DNA of 64,000 bases from Ceratotherium simum simum (lineage: Eukaryota > Chordata > Mammalia > Perissodactyla > Rhinocerotidae), in assembly GCF_000283155.1 (NCBI RefSeq), contig NW_004454266.1:1107443-1171442 (forward strand), in the 5' to 3' direction. Made by a program: the position numbers and the translations under genes. The notes under the pieces are model-generated. The model saw only the letters and a list, made by a program, of their open reading frames with translations. It made no database searches and was not told the origin of the DNA. Below, piece after piece: positions 37,301-48,480 of this stretch; the stretch's first letter is position 1; the number at the start of each line of letters is the position of its first letter.

Positions 37301-38240
37301 TTATGGCATCTCCATTATACAGATACCATAAAAGTAATAATCTCAAAAGCACAGATAATAGGAACATGTAGAATGAATAGGGAGTAATAATTTTTGTATT
37401 TGTTACTTCTATTCTTAATGTAATTCATTCAATTAGAAGGGTATGTAATTTCATTTTTAATAATGGCTGTGTTTAATAACTGGCTTACAAAATTCCTGAA
37501 AATTAACAATGGACTCTTATGAGCCAGTAAGAGCTAACTCAAGGACAACCTGGCTGTAGCGATTTGTAAGGGCATAAGGTATAGAATAAACTTCACACAG
37601 TAAATGACCTAAGGAATATTAATTTGTTCTCCTTGTACAAAAAAAGTTCTTTTTTTCTTATAAGGGCTTTCAATAGCCAGAGCTTATTTATACCACCTGA
37701 ATATCTAAGTCTCAGAGCCTTGAACTGTAGCATCTATGTGTTATGATTAACTGTAAATTTCCTCTATGTTTTATGGAATTGCTCCAAAAATATAATATCA
37801 ACCTCTGGTATCACTATGTCTTTTTCCACCCTCTTCTTCCTCCATAATATATAAAATGTGACTGACTAATTCTACACACAATCTACAAATGTCAGCCTCC
37901 AAAAGTGTGCAGGGCAGCATAGTTGATTGACCCACCAATGACGACTGTATCTAATAAGCCTCCAAATTACTGCAACCCCAGGAAGACAAAGCAGATAGGC
38001 CTTTCCTTCCTCTCATTAGAACTTATGGTGCATTTGGACTTTTGTGGCTTCCTTTAAAATTCAAAACTGCCTGTAGTGTTCATTTTAAGAGATTTTACCT
38101 ACAGATGAAAGGCTGAAAGTGTTTATATTTATGCTGGCTAAGGCATAGAGTTTATTTATTGTGCAATTGTGCATTTTTATAGATACATCTAATGTTTTTG
38201 TTGATAATTTTACTTTTTAATCTGTGAAATTATTATTTTC
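34341..38240. other. Upstream intergenic of OR5V1 copy A
   Basis: AT-rich, no gene found. MIR-like traces lie at about 34,960-35,050 (inverted) and 36,460-36,540, and a CA-rich microsatellite at about 36,639-36,667. A non-coding first exon of the downstream receptor could lie here; I could not identify one. Confidence 0.45.
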
Positions 38241-38331
38241 TTGTTTTGTAGACTGTTTCTGGAGCAGTACATGGTTATAGAAATCTATACTTACTTGTTC
38301 CTAATTTCAGAAGGAAAACAAGAGCCATATT
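38231..38331 (+). promoter_or_regulatory. Putative 3' splice site and 5' UTR of OR5V1 copy A
   Basis: TTTTCTTGTTTTGTAG ends at 38,251, followed by 'actgtttctggagcag'. The same acceptor TTTTCTTGTTTTGTAG with a similar exon start ('accactgcttctggagca') precedes the second OR5V1-like gene, ending at 56,983. The conservation is stronger than in the surrounding flank, which supports an 80-bp 5' UTR segment spliced at this AG. Confidence 0.6.
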
Positions 38332-39288
38332 ATGGAAGGAGAAAACCAAACAGCTCTGTTTGAGTTTATCATCTTGGGATTCTCCAACTTAAATGAATTG
38401 CAATTTTTACTTTTCACCATCTTCCTTGTAACTTATATCTGTACCTTGAGTGGCAATACCTTCATAATTTTGGTGACCATGACTGATCCACACCTACACA
38501 CACCTATGTATTTTTTTCTGGAAAATTTAGCTTTTCTTGACATCTGCTACACCACCACCAATGTTCCCCAGATGATGGTGCATCTTCTATCAGAGAAAAA
38601 AAGCATTTCCTATTTGGGTTGCATGGCACAACTTTTTGCATTTATTTTTTTTGTTGGGTCAGAGTCCCTGCTCTTGGCAGCTATGGCATATGACCGTTAC
38701 ATTGCAATCTGCAAGCCCTTAAGCTATTCCGTTATTATGAACAAGGCCCTGTATGGCCAGTTAGCAGCCTCATGCTGGACTGGTGGTTTCCTCAACTCAG
38801 TGGTGCACACAATACTGACATTCCACTTGCCCTTCTGTGGCAACAACCAGATCAATTATTTCTTCTGTGACATCCCTCCTTTGCTGATCTTGTCTTGTGG
38901 GGACACTTCTGTCAACGAGTTGGCATTACTATCCATTGGAGTCTTCATTGGTTGGACTCCTTTTTTGTGTATCATACTTTCCTATCTTTATATCGTTTCT
39001 ACCATTTTAAGGATCAGTTCTTCAGAAGGGAGGCAAAAGGCTTTTTCTACCTGTGCCTCCCACCTGATCATTGTCCTTCTTTATTATGGCAGCTCCATCT
39101 TCACATATGTACGGCCCATCTCAACATATTCATTGGAGAAAGATAGGCTGATATCAGTATTGTATAGTGTTGTTACCCCCATGCTAAATCCTATAATCTA
39201 CTCTTTGAGGAATAGAGATATTAAGGAGGCTGTGAAAGTTATGGGGAGAAAGTGGCAGGCTTCAAGTTCCCTCTCTTTTGATGTATAA
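38332..39288 (+). CDS. OR5V1: Olfactory receptor, OR5V1-like (copy A), intact
   Basis: A 318-residue intronless class A GPCR, close in length to human OR5V1 (about 321). It has the NQT glycosylation site (5-7), GN at 41-42, [14 protein letters not shown] (55-68), TM3 C97, DRY at 121-123 followed by IAICKPL, the extracellular loop 2 [19 protein letters not shown] block, KAFSTCASH in TM6 and NPIIYSLRN (286-294). It lacks the extended N-terminus that the longest frame of copy B shows, which supports starting both at MEG(E/K)NQTAL. Oddities are E64 where nearly all ORs have G, and S131 where the motif after DRY normally reads PLRY. Both could weaken the receptor although the frame is open. The second OR5V1-like gene lies 17.8 kb downstream in the same orientation. 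Confidence 0.93.
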   Translation: MEGENQTALFEFIILGFSNLNELQFLLFTIFLVTYICTLSGNTFIILVTMTDPHLHTPMYFFLENLAFLDICYTTTNVPQMMVHLLSEKKSISYLGCMAQLFAFIFFVGSESLLLAAMAYDRYIAICKPLSYSVIMNKALYGQLAASCWTGGFLNSVVHTILTFHLPFCGNNQINYFFCDIPPLLILSCGDTSVNELALLSIGVFIGWTPFLCIILSYLYIVSTILRISSSEGRQKAFSTCASHLIIVLLYYGSSIFTYVRPISTYSLEKDRLISVLYSVVTPMLNPIIYSLRNRDIKEAVKVMGRKWQASSSLSFDV

Positions 39289-39955
39289 GCTTTTCTCTTC
39301 TCAGAAACTGATATGTTACAAAATTGTCTGTCTTACTTATAGGAACTGATTTTTGCTAATTACTCTCAAACAAAATTAAAAGTCAATTACAAATTTTCAC
39401 ATCCAGTAAAGGTGGGCTAGTTGCTTTATACAAACATTCCTGCTAAAACGTCTATATGAAATATTTTTTAAATGTTTTATAAAGATGAGGAATTAAAAAA
39501 ACAGTGAGGAATCACAAGGCCAAGATTGAACAGAAGTTGATAATACAAAGATGTAAAATTGGCATTTGGTACTCTTTTTTGTGAGGACTTTTGTTAATCT
39601 TGGAGAAGTGTTTGAGGTTCTGAACAGCATTTTGACATCCTTGTAAAATTAGGTGGCTAAAGGTAGAATCTTGAGCTAGCCCAAGAGAGGGGATCCCTAA
39701 TAGCTGACACTATGCTTGGGGATGGCAATCTGAAGGGCTTCACACCCATTATAAGAATGACCAGAAGTAAACCAGTTTTCACATGGATTATACCCAGTAT
39801 TTAAATCATGTGAATGACCCAGAAAATCTGACATCTAAAATTGTATTAAAGAGATATCAGATTGTTAATGTCCTGAGAACCTAGAAGAATCAAATGAAAA
39901 TCCTCTCTGGAGGAAAGTATCATCATCATAATGCTCACCAAGAAAATCAAAGATA
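39289..39955. other. 3' flank of OR5V1 copy A
   Basis: There is weak similarity with the first ~120 bp after copy B (58,017-58,120), then sequence that may already be the 5' end of the following L1. No gene is seen. Confidence 0.4.
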
Positions 39956-41551
39956 AGTAGTGACATGAGTAGATAAGAAAAAGCGAAAATCATCAGTATA
40001 AATAATAGACAAAAGAGACATAACCGCAGTTATTCCTACTTATTGAACTATCAGAAGCAGACTATAAGATAAATAAACTTTCAAACTTCAAGGAGATCAT
40101 TTCCAGAATTAAAAAATTTAGCAGGGAATTAGAAACCATCAAAAATGAAATTTCATATTTAAAAAAACAAACAAATAAGAACAACAACAACAACAAGAAA
40201 CAACTAGAAATTCCAGAATGGAAATTATAAGAACTCAAATTAGGAACTGAGTGGATGGATTTAATAGCAGATTAGACATGGTTGAAGAGAAAATTGGGAA
40301 CTGGATGTTATCAAGAATAAAGCAAAGAGAATAAACAATATGCTGTAGTAGATAGTAAATATAGAGAATACAGTGAAATCTAGCTTAAATATAATAGTAT
40401 CTCCAGAAGTAGAAAAAATAGGCCTTAAGCAATATTTGAACAGATGAGGGATAAAAACATCCAAACCTTGAAAATACTAATCCATTATTCAAAAGCCAGG
40501 TAATCCCAGGTATGAAAAATAACAAATTCCAAACACAGACATGTTATATTAAAATTGGAGAAAACAGTGGTAAAAGAAATTTTTAAAACAAGAGAAGAAC
40601 AAATAGATAACCTCCAAAAGAACCATAGTAAGACTGAAAGCTGGTTTTTCAACAGTAACGACAGAATAGAATCCTTAAGAGAGGAGAATAATATCTTCAG
40701 TGTGTGAAAAAAAGATAACTAGAAGCCTAGAATTCTGTACTTAACAAAATATTCCTCAAGAACAAAAGTTAAATAAAGACAATCTCAGATAAACAAAAAT
40801 TCATGTGTTTCACCACCAAGAAACACACAGTAAATTATTAAAGGGAAGAACGAAAATTATCATAGATGGGCGTTTCCAGGAAGGAATGAAGAGAATTAAC
40901 AATTATGAATACATGAGTAAATCTAAATGAATCTGTGCTGTAAAAATAATAATATAGGCAATATGCTGTGAAGGTTAAATATTGATAGAATTAATTTCCA
41001 TTAGAGCAATAGTCTACAAGTTGGGAGAAATTAAGTTGAATTAGAGAGTGTCCTAAAGTGCCTCTATTGGAGGCAGGTAAAATACCAACTAACAATTGAC
41101 TTTTATTAATCAAGGATGCATCTTGTTATTTCAAGTATAACCACCAATGACTAGTTAAAGAATACATAACTTTGAAATTAATAAAAATAAAAAAATAATA
41201 AATAATCCTAAGTCAATAAAAAGAAGAGAACAAAAGAGAGAAAAGAACATGGAACATAGGACAATAGAAAATACAAAATAAAATGGTAGACTTAAAACCA
41301 AAAATATTAGTTCAGACTTTATATTTAAATGTATTACATGCTTCAGTGAAAAGGCCAAAATGTCATACTGGTAGGAAAAAAGAATGACAACTATATGCTG
41401 TTTATAAGAACTACATTATCTAAAACATAAAAGTATAGAAAGGTTAAATGTAAAAGAATGCAAGTTATATCGTGCGAACACCAAAGGGAAGCTTGCACAT
41501 CTATATTTATAGTACAACATAATTTTTAGGATGAATGATATTATCAGAGAG
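39956..41551 (+). mobile_element. Old L1, sense, ORF1 to ORF2 start
   Basis: A-rich sense text resembling L1M ORF1 ('aacttcaaggagatcatttc', 'agcagggaattagaaaccat') and the inter-ORF region. It is frame-broken throughout. It is the first segment of an old L1-rich landscape that reappears between later insertions up to 48,480. Confidence 0.65.
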
Positions 41552-41997
41552 TGATGGTTAATTTTATGTGTCAACTTGACTGGACCATGGAGTTCCCAGA
41601 TATTTGGCGAAATATTATTCTGGATGTTTCTATGGGGATGTTTTTGTATGAGATTAACATTTAAATCGTTAAACTGAGTAAAGCAGATTGACCTCCATAG
41701 TATGAGTAGGCCTTATCCAATCAATTGAAGGCCTGACTAGAATAAAAGTCTGACTTTTCCCTGAGTAAAAGAGAATTCTGCCTGACAGCTGTTGAACTGG
41801 GACATCAGCTCTTCTTGGTTCTACAGCAGCCTATCGGCCTTCAGACTTGAACTGGGCCATTAACTCTGCAGATTTTGGACTTGCCAACCTCCATAATCAC
41901 ATAAGCCAATCCCTTATAATAAATCTATTTTCAAATATATATATGTGTGTATATCTCTTCTCTGTTCTGTTTCTTTGGATAACCTTGATTAATACCC
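41552..41997 (+). mobile_element. ERVL-type LTR (MLT2-like)
   Basis: It starts 'tgatggttaattttatgtgt' and continues with 'agcagattgacctccatagt' and 'taagccaatcccttataat', ending near 'ccttgattaatac'. This is a familiar mammalian LTR of the ERVL class. No coding sequence is attached. The AATAAA-like 'taataaatct' near 41,917 is in the right place for sense orientation. Confidence 0.65.
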
Positions 41998-42870
41998 AGG
42001 AACAAAGAGAATCATTAAAAATTAATGTGTTTCAATTCACCTGTGAGTGAAATAATTCTTAATTTACAAGCTCCTGTTTTTAGGTGGCCTCAAAATATAG
42101 AAACAATTTACAAAGCCAAAATGAAAAATATACAAGTTCATAATCATATGGTGAAGTTGTTATACTTTCCTCAGTAACTAATAAAATGAGCAGACTAAAA
42201 CCAATAAAGATAAAGATTTGAACAATACTATAATTACAAATGACCTAATGGTCATCATAGAACACTAAAGCCAATGATTCAGAGTACACGTGTTTTTCAA
42301 GCCCCACATGGAACATTTGTAAAAACTGACTATAGATTTGACCATTACAAGTTTTAACAAATTCAAAGAATTGAAACCATACAATATAGTTAAGTTAGTC
42401 ATCATCAACAAAAAACAGTGTAATGTGGAAATCCCCATATATATATTTATTTGATAATTAAGAACTACATTTCCAAATAATACATAGGTTAATATAATAT
42501 CGCATTGGAAATTAGGAAACATTTTTAAATGAGAGATAAATGACAACATTTAAAACTTATTAGATTCTGTTACAGCCATGCTTATGAGGAATTTATAGCC
42601 TTAAACACATATATTAGAATAAAAGAAAAGCTAAAAATTTACATCTAAGTATCCTTCTCCATAAGTTAGGAAGAGAAAAATAAACTTAAAGAAAGTAGAA
42701 AATTGGAAACAATGAATATAAGACCAGAAGTTAATAAAATACATGACAGACATAGCAATAGTAACAATTAACAAGGCAAAGTGTTGGTTCTTGAAAATGT
42801 TAATAAAATCCTTGGCAAGACTGATCAATGATAGTGAGAAAAGGCACAGAAAATCAATATCAAGAATGAG
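41998..42870 (+). mobile_element. Old L1, sense, continuation
   Basis: A-rich ORF2-like text resumes after the LTR and stops at the ERE at 42,874. No open frame is maintained. Confidence 0.55.
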
Positions 42871-42873
42871 GCA

Positions 42874-43130
42874 GGGCTGGCCTGGTGGCATAGTGGTTGG
42901 GTTTATGCATTCCACTTTGGCAGCCTGGAGTTTTCAGGTTAGGATCCTGGGTGTGGACCTACATACCGCTCATCAAGCCATGCTGTGGTGGCATCCCACA
43001 CACAAAATAGAGGAAGGTTGGAATGGATGTTAGCTCAGATACAATCTTCCTCAAGCAAAAGGAGGAAGATTGACAACAGATGTTAGCTCAGGGCCAATCT
43101 TTCTCACTAAATTAAAAAAAAAAAAAAAGA
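42874..43130 (+). mobile_element. ERE SINE
   Basis: The head 'gggctggcctggtggcatag', the body 'gatgttagctcagggccaat' and a 15-A tail identify it. The frame at 42743-43033 spans L1 and SINE and is spurious. Confidence 0.93.
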
Positions 43131-43319
43131 AGGAAGAAAGTCCTACCACTAAAGTTTCTGCTTACATAAGGAAAATACAACTTGACTCCAAGAGTCTCAG
43201 AGAAGCAGTGTGACCTAAGCTGGATAGCAATGACGTGCATGGCAGTAGCCGTGGGGGCATTCACAGTTATTCAAACCACTGAACTGGTTTGACTCTCTTC
43301 TCTTTCTTCTGCTCACACC

Positions 43320-44335
43320 ATGGCTGATCAGAAGACCAAAGAACCGATTGCAGAATTCATCTCTCTCAAAAATGGCGATGACACTATTACAACAAAGACA
43401 ATTGGAGCTTTCTTACATTCTCTCAGTTGGAACCTAGCAGAAGTATAATTATAACGTATAATGAGAGAGACAAATGTACCATTGATTTCCCAGAAATATT
43501 ACCATGATGATTATAAAAATAAAAGATACAGAAAGTGAAGAAAAATCCATGAGGAATTCTGAGCTTTTGACAAGATTAATAACAGTTAGGTGATGCTAAG
43601 GCAAAACTACACACATAATGACAAACTTAGAGGAAACATTACCATCTGAAGAAGATGATGAAATCTTCTTCAGAAAGGCAGGAACTGATGGAAATGGAGA
43701 AGTTCATAATAAAGAATTAATAGAAATGGTGATTTCAAAATAAAGTACTTTCAACTCATTCTCCTTCCCATTAGAATAAAATTAAATTGTTTAATTATCT
43801 CTTGCAAATAATTTCTGTCTAAAGACCCGAGGTAGCTGCATGAATTATTTGACTGGTGTCCTATCCCCAAATGATCAAGCTAAAATGAGTTTTTGGTTAC
43901 TTTAAATATAAGAAAGACTTCATGGACTCTTCAAATTATATTTGGTAATAAATATTGCACTATTGAGCTGGCTATTTTTTCATGCCTATGTTTAACCATT
44001 GAGCATACTAGGGCAGTTTTATTAATAATGAAAACAAATGAAAACTTATTCAAACAAGTTGTGTAATTTGTTAGTATAAAATTTCATATCTGTTCACTAA
44101 AACCAAAATACATGAAATAAAATGAGCTTAGGATCTGGATGATAACTGGATGCAAAATTTTTTTGTATAATGGTTCTTTTACACTTCAGTGTGTTTGACC
44201 ACCAGCGATTATTTTTAAGTCTGCCTGGCATGCCTATCCAGTGTTGGGTCAACACTGTCTGCACTGCACAATAAGAAATTAAAATTTATGTTGTTTCCAG
44301 ATTGTCAATGTTATTCTTTTACCCCAATTAAAAAT
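43320..44335 (+). pseudogene. CALM2: Calmodulin processed pseudogene (CALM2-like)
   Basis: From ATG at 43,320 the text translates, with frameshifts, as calmodulin: MADQ...IAEF, an EF-hand-like DGTITTK segment, GTIDFPE, MKDTESEE, a NLEETLPSEEDDE-like region and a final MVISK-stop at 43,743. The coding homology spans about 424 bp against 450 in the real gene, so pieces are missing. There are no introns, and 3' UTR-like sequence follows. The 3' UTR wording ('cctatccccaaatgatcaag', 'tatttggtaataa') recalls CALM2, but the paralogue is a tentative assignment and the right end is approximate. It is a dead L1-mediated retrocopy within L1 sequence, just after an ERE. Confidence 0.82.
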
Positions 44336-44344
44336 TTATTCTAA

Positions 44345-44945
44345 AAAATATAAAGCCCTGTTATGAATAGCTTTATGTCAACTCTTTTGAAAATTTGGAT
44401 AAAACAAGAATAAATCCAACTTAGCAAAACTAATACAAGAATAAAAAATAACTTGGACATTCATACATTCATCATTATACATTAAATGAATTTACTCTGT
44501 AGTTATAACTTTTTCCACAAAGAAAACTCAAGAACTAGATGGCTTTACTGGAAAATTTCATCAAAAATTAAAGAAGAAATATTATCAATTTACCAATATA
44601 TTCCAGAGAATAGAAGAAGTATGAAATATCATCAAAACATTCAATGAGGCTATTATTGCATTAATATAAAAAAACTAACAAGGATAGTCTGAGAAACAAG
44701 ACCTACAGGCCTCTATCAGTCATGAACATCAAAGTAAAAATCCTAAACGAAATGAGATCAAGCTGATTCCAGTAAAAATACACATCATAACTAAAATTGC
44801 CTTATATCTGGTATGTAAAGCTGATTTAATAGTAAAACTCATCAATGTAATTTACAACCTGGACAGAATAGGAAGATAAATCATATTATACACAAATAGA
44901 TGTAGAAAAAAATTGATAAATCCAATGTTTATTCACTTTAAAAAA
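44345..44945 (+). mobile_element. Old L1, sense, ORF2 RT region
   Basis: 'agaactagatggctttactg' and 'agaataaatccaacttagc'-type text matches the L1 ORF2 reverse-transcriptase region. It is degraded. Confidence 0.6.
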
Positions 44946-44946
44946 A

Positions 44947-45384
44947 AACTCAAGGGACGAATGGATAAAGAAGATGTGGTATATATACACAATGGAATAC
45001 TACTCAGCCATAAGAAACGATGAAATCCAGCCATTTGTGACAACATGGATGGATATTGAGGGTATAATGTGAAGTGAAATAAGTCAGAGGGAGAAGGTCA
45101 AATACCATATGATTTCCTTCATTAAGTAGTAGGTAATAACAACAATAAACAAACACATAGGGACAGGGATTGGATTGGTGGTTACCAGAGGGGAAGGGGG
45201 GAGGGAGGAGGGTGAAAGCGATAATTCGGTACATGTGTGTGGTGATGGGTTGTAATTAGTATTTGGGTGGTGAACATGATGTAATCTATGCAGAAATAGA
45301 AGTATAATGATGTACACCTGAAATTTTTACAATGTTATAAACCAATGTTACTGCAATAAACAAAAAATTAAAAAAAAAAAAAAC
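44947..45384 (+). mobile_element. Younger 5'-truncated L1 3' end (horse L1 type)
   Basis: It begins with the ORF2 C-terminal text 'acacaatggaatactactca' and continues through a G-rich polypurine stretch (about 45,189-45,220) to 'gatgtacacctgaaattttt' and a poly-A tail. It is much less degraded than the surrounding L1. The flanks 'aaaaaaaactca' on both sides suggest a short target duplication. The minus-strand frames at 45004-45317 are antisense to it. Confidence 0.85.
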
Positions 45385-45865
45385 TCATAGCAAACTAGGA
45401 ATAAGAGAGAGCTTCCTTAAACTGATAAAGAATCTCTACATGAAACCAACAGAATACATGGTTCTTTATAGTGAAATGTTGAAAATTTAACTTTTTACTG
45501 GGAGAGCAAGACAAAGATTTCTGTTAACAATACTTTTGTTCTACATTACATTGAAGATCTCAGCAAGTGAATTAAAATAAGAAAAATAATAACAGTTTTA
45601 AGGATTAGACAGGCAATTATTCTAAAATTATATGAAAATCTAGGAAAGAAATGTCTAAAACATTGAGAGTAAATTAAAATGATAAAAATGAAGAAATAAA
45701 CCATATTTATGCATTGAGGGTTTTATATTTTAAAGAGGTCACTTCTTCCCAAAATATATATAGATTAAACTCAATCAAAGTCCCAACTATTTTTGTGGAA
45801 TCTGAAAATATTATAAAATTTATGTGGAAATAGAAATGGCCAGATATAACTAAGACACACTACAA
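45385..45865 (+). mobile_element. Old L1, sense, continuation
   Basis: L1 text resumes directly after the younger insertion ('agcaaactaggaataagaga') and runs to the DNA-transposon nest. Confidence 0.6.
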
Positions 45866-45869
45866 CTGC

Positions 45870-46465
45870 ATGTTCCAATGCCATCCACTAACTACATGTT
45901 TAAATTTAAATGTAAATTAAATAAAAAAAGCAAAATTTATAAATTCAGTTCTTTTGTCACTCTATCTAGATTTATGTACCAGATTAGCAAATAAAAATAC
46001 AGATGCTAGTTAAAATTTAATTTCAGATAAACAATGGGTAATTTTTAAGTATCAATATGTCCCCCAAATTGAATGGAGCATACTAATATTAAAAAATTAG
46101 AGACTGACCCAGTGGTGTAGTAGTTAAGTGCGCGTGCTCCACTTTGGCAGCCTGGAGTTCGCAGGTTCAGATCCCCGGCACGCACCGACGCACAGCTTCT
46201 CAAGCCATGCTGTGGTGGCATCCCATATAAAGTAGAGGAAAATGGGCACGGATGTTAGCCCAGGGCCAATCTTCTTCAGCAAAAAGAGGAGGATTGGCAT
46301 TGGATGTTAGCTCAAGTCTGATTTTCCTCAAAAAAAAAAAATTATTTGTTGCTTATCTGCAATTGAAATTTAACTGGTATCCTCTATTTTATCTGGCAAC
46401 ATTATCAATATCGCATGTGCCTACTGGCTACCATATTGGACAGTGCATATATAGAGAATTATAAA
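45870..46465. mobile_element. hAT-type DNA transposon with nested palindromic element
   Basis: The outer element is recognisable at both edges: 'gcatgttccaatgccatcca' on the left and 'ggctaccatattggacagtg' on the right. Inside, 45,965-46,405 is an imperfect palindrome. Left-arm 'gttaaaatttaatttcagat' pairs with right-arm 'ctgcaattgaaatttaactg', and 'gcaaataaaaatacagatgc' pairs with 'atcctctattttatctggc'. An ERE then interrupts the palindrome centre. The family names are not assigned. Confidence 0.6.
46101..46341 (+). mobile_element. ERE SINE
   Basis: The SINE body from 'gactgacccagtggtgtag' to the poly-A tail is flanked by aaaaaatta (46,091-46,099 and within 46,332-46,342). It splits the palindromic transposon. 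Confidence 0.9.
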
Positions 46466-46925
46466 ACTGGGAGAGATGATCCTAATATATTGATGTTGGA
46501 GGGTTCAAGGAAATTTTGTGTTAATTTTCGAACCATGGTTAGAATAAAGGTGAGATTTATGGAATTTGTTCTTAGTCTCAGATATGGATAATTTTTGTCT
46601 TAAATCAGTTTCCAAGAAGCAGATTCTGTGATGAGGATTTTCATAATAATCATTTATTGGGGCGGTGCTCTTAGCAGAATTGGAGTGAAGGAAGCAGGAT
46701 AGGGCAGAATAAGAAAGCTAAGCAAGGATGAATATTAGCTTTGGTCTTGTCCCACAGGGAGCTCTGAAGTACAAGTTGCCTCGCAGAATTGATCCCACAT
46801 TTAGGTAAGGGGGCTAGCCTTTGACACCCTAGTGGTCAGTCAGTCATTGGCCTCTGGCTACTCTGGAGAGAGAAGGCAGCTCATTTTCTAATGAGAGCAA
46901 TTCTCCAGAAAAGGGGGCGACTGTG
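46466..46925. other. Intergenic; unrecognised, moderately GC
   Basis: The block 46,610-46,920 ('catttattggggcggtgctc', 'ctctggctactctggagaga') is less AT-rich than its surroundings and interrupts L1 text, so it is probably an old insertion that I cannot name. Confidence 0.4.
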
Positions 46926-46929
46926 ATCA

Positions 46930-48480
46930 ACATTAGAAATCTGTCAATGTAATTCAACACGCTAGTAGATTACAGGAACAAAAAAATATAGTTGGTTCAA
47001 TTGTCACACAAAAAAGTATTTGTTAAAGGTCAACATGTATTAAAAACTACAAAAACTCTAGTGAAGTAAGAATAAAAGAGAATTTCACTGAGTTACTAAA
47101 TGTTATATACCAACAAACTAGAGCAATCATCTGTAATGGAGAAACTACAGATGCTCTCCTTTAGGATAAAGAAGAGGGCAAGGATGTTCGCTATCATTGT
47201 TGCTGTTTAATGTACGTCTGCAAATATTAGTCCACCCTATCAAGTAAGACACAGAAATGTGTTATGTAATGATTGAAAAGAGATAAAACTCTCTTTATTT
47301 GTACATGCCATGAGCCTTTATATAGAAAAACAAAGAGAACAAAAAGACAAACTTTTCAACTAAAGAGTCCACCAAAGTTGCCAGATAATGATATAGTAAA
47401 GAAGAAAATATAATTTATATCACAATGAAAGTTATATAATAGACAGAATTGATTTAATAAAGATGCATAGAACTCTATGGAAAAAGCATTAAATTCTTTT
47501 AAAAAGCATAGAGATTTGCAAAAATTAAGAGTTATCCTGTGCCTTTGGCTGGTGAGATATCAAAATATATCAGTTTTCCCCAAAATAATTTATAAATTTA
47601 ATGCAATGAACTTAACAAATGCGTAAAAATTGTGTGAAAGTGGCATTTTTGCTAGCAATTGTCTAGTTTAATTTTGGAGAAATATTTTAAAAGAGAGAAT
47701 TGTTAAATCTCACATTAAGACATGTTATAAGACCTGCTAATGGAAAGTCAAATTCATGGTGCAAAAACAAACAAAAATACCATGGGACAGAGATCTCAGA
47801 GACAGACCCAAGTGTTTGTATGGAAACTTAATAGATAGTAATACAACACTACAATAAATGGTGAAAGTTTAGTAGTAGTTTGGAAAAATTAGATCAGTAA
47901 ATGCAAAAAAATAAAATTAGATTTCTAACTTCTACTTTGTAAAGAGATGGACTCCAAATGGATTAGGAAACAAAATTTGAAATTTAAAAACTATAAAGTT
48001 AATATAAAAGTATAAGAGAATATATTTGTGACCTAGCAACGGGGAAACACTTCTTAAACAAACCTCAAAATACACAACCTAAGAAATTATGGACTTGATC
48101 ATGACAAAATTAAGGATTTCTTTTTTTTGAAAAACATCATAGATAAAGTTAATGCACAGATGACAGATTGCTAGAAGTTATTTGCAAAACTAAAATTTGT
48201 AAGTGACCGATGATGTCTTACATAAATAAGGAACTCCTACAAATGAATGAGAAACAGACAAGAAGCGATTAATAATATGTGCAAAAGGTAAACATAGACA
48301 GATTAGTAGAAGAGGAAACCCAAATCGCTGACGAAAAACTCTCCTCGTAGAGGAGATGTTCAAAATTGCTAGTAGTCTGAGTAATGCAAATTAAAACAAT
48401 AATGAGCCACCACACCATACCCATCAGATTGACAACAATTAGAAAGCTAGATAATGTCAAGCAACTAAGAATTTGTAGCG
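46930..48480 (+). mobile_element. Old L1, sense, ORF2 3' part
   Basis: Sense L1 text past the RT core: 'gaagagggcaaggatgttcg' (about 47,170) and, near the end, 'caccataccc atcagattg'-type text. It is heavily degraded. Confidence 0.65.
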
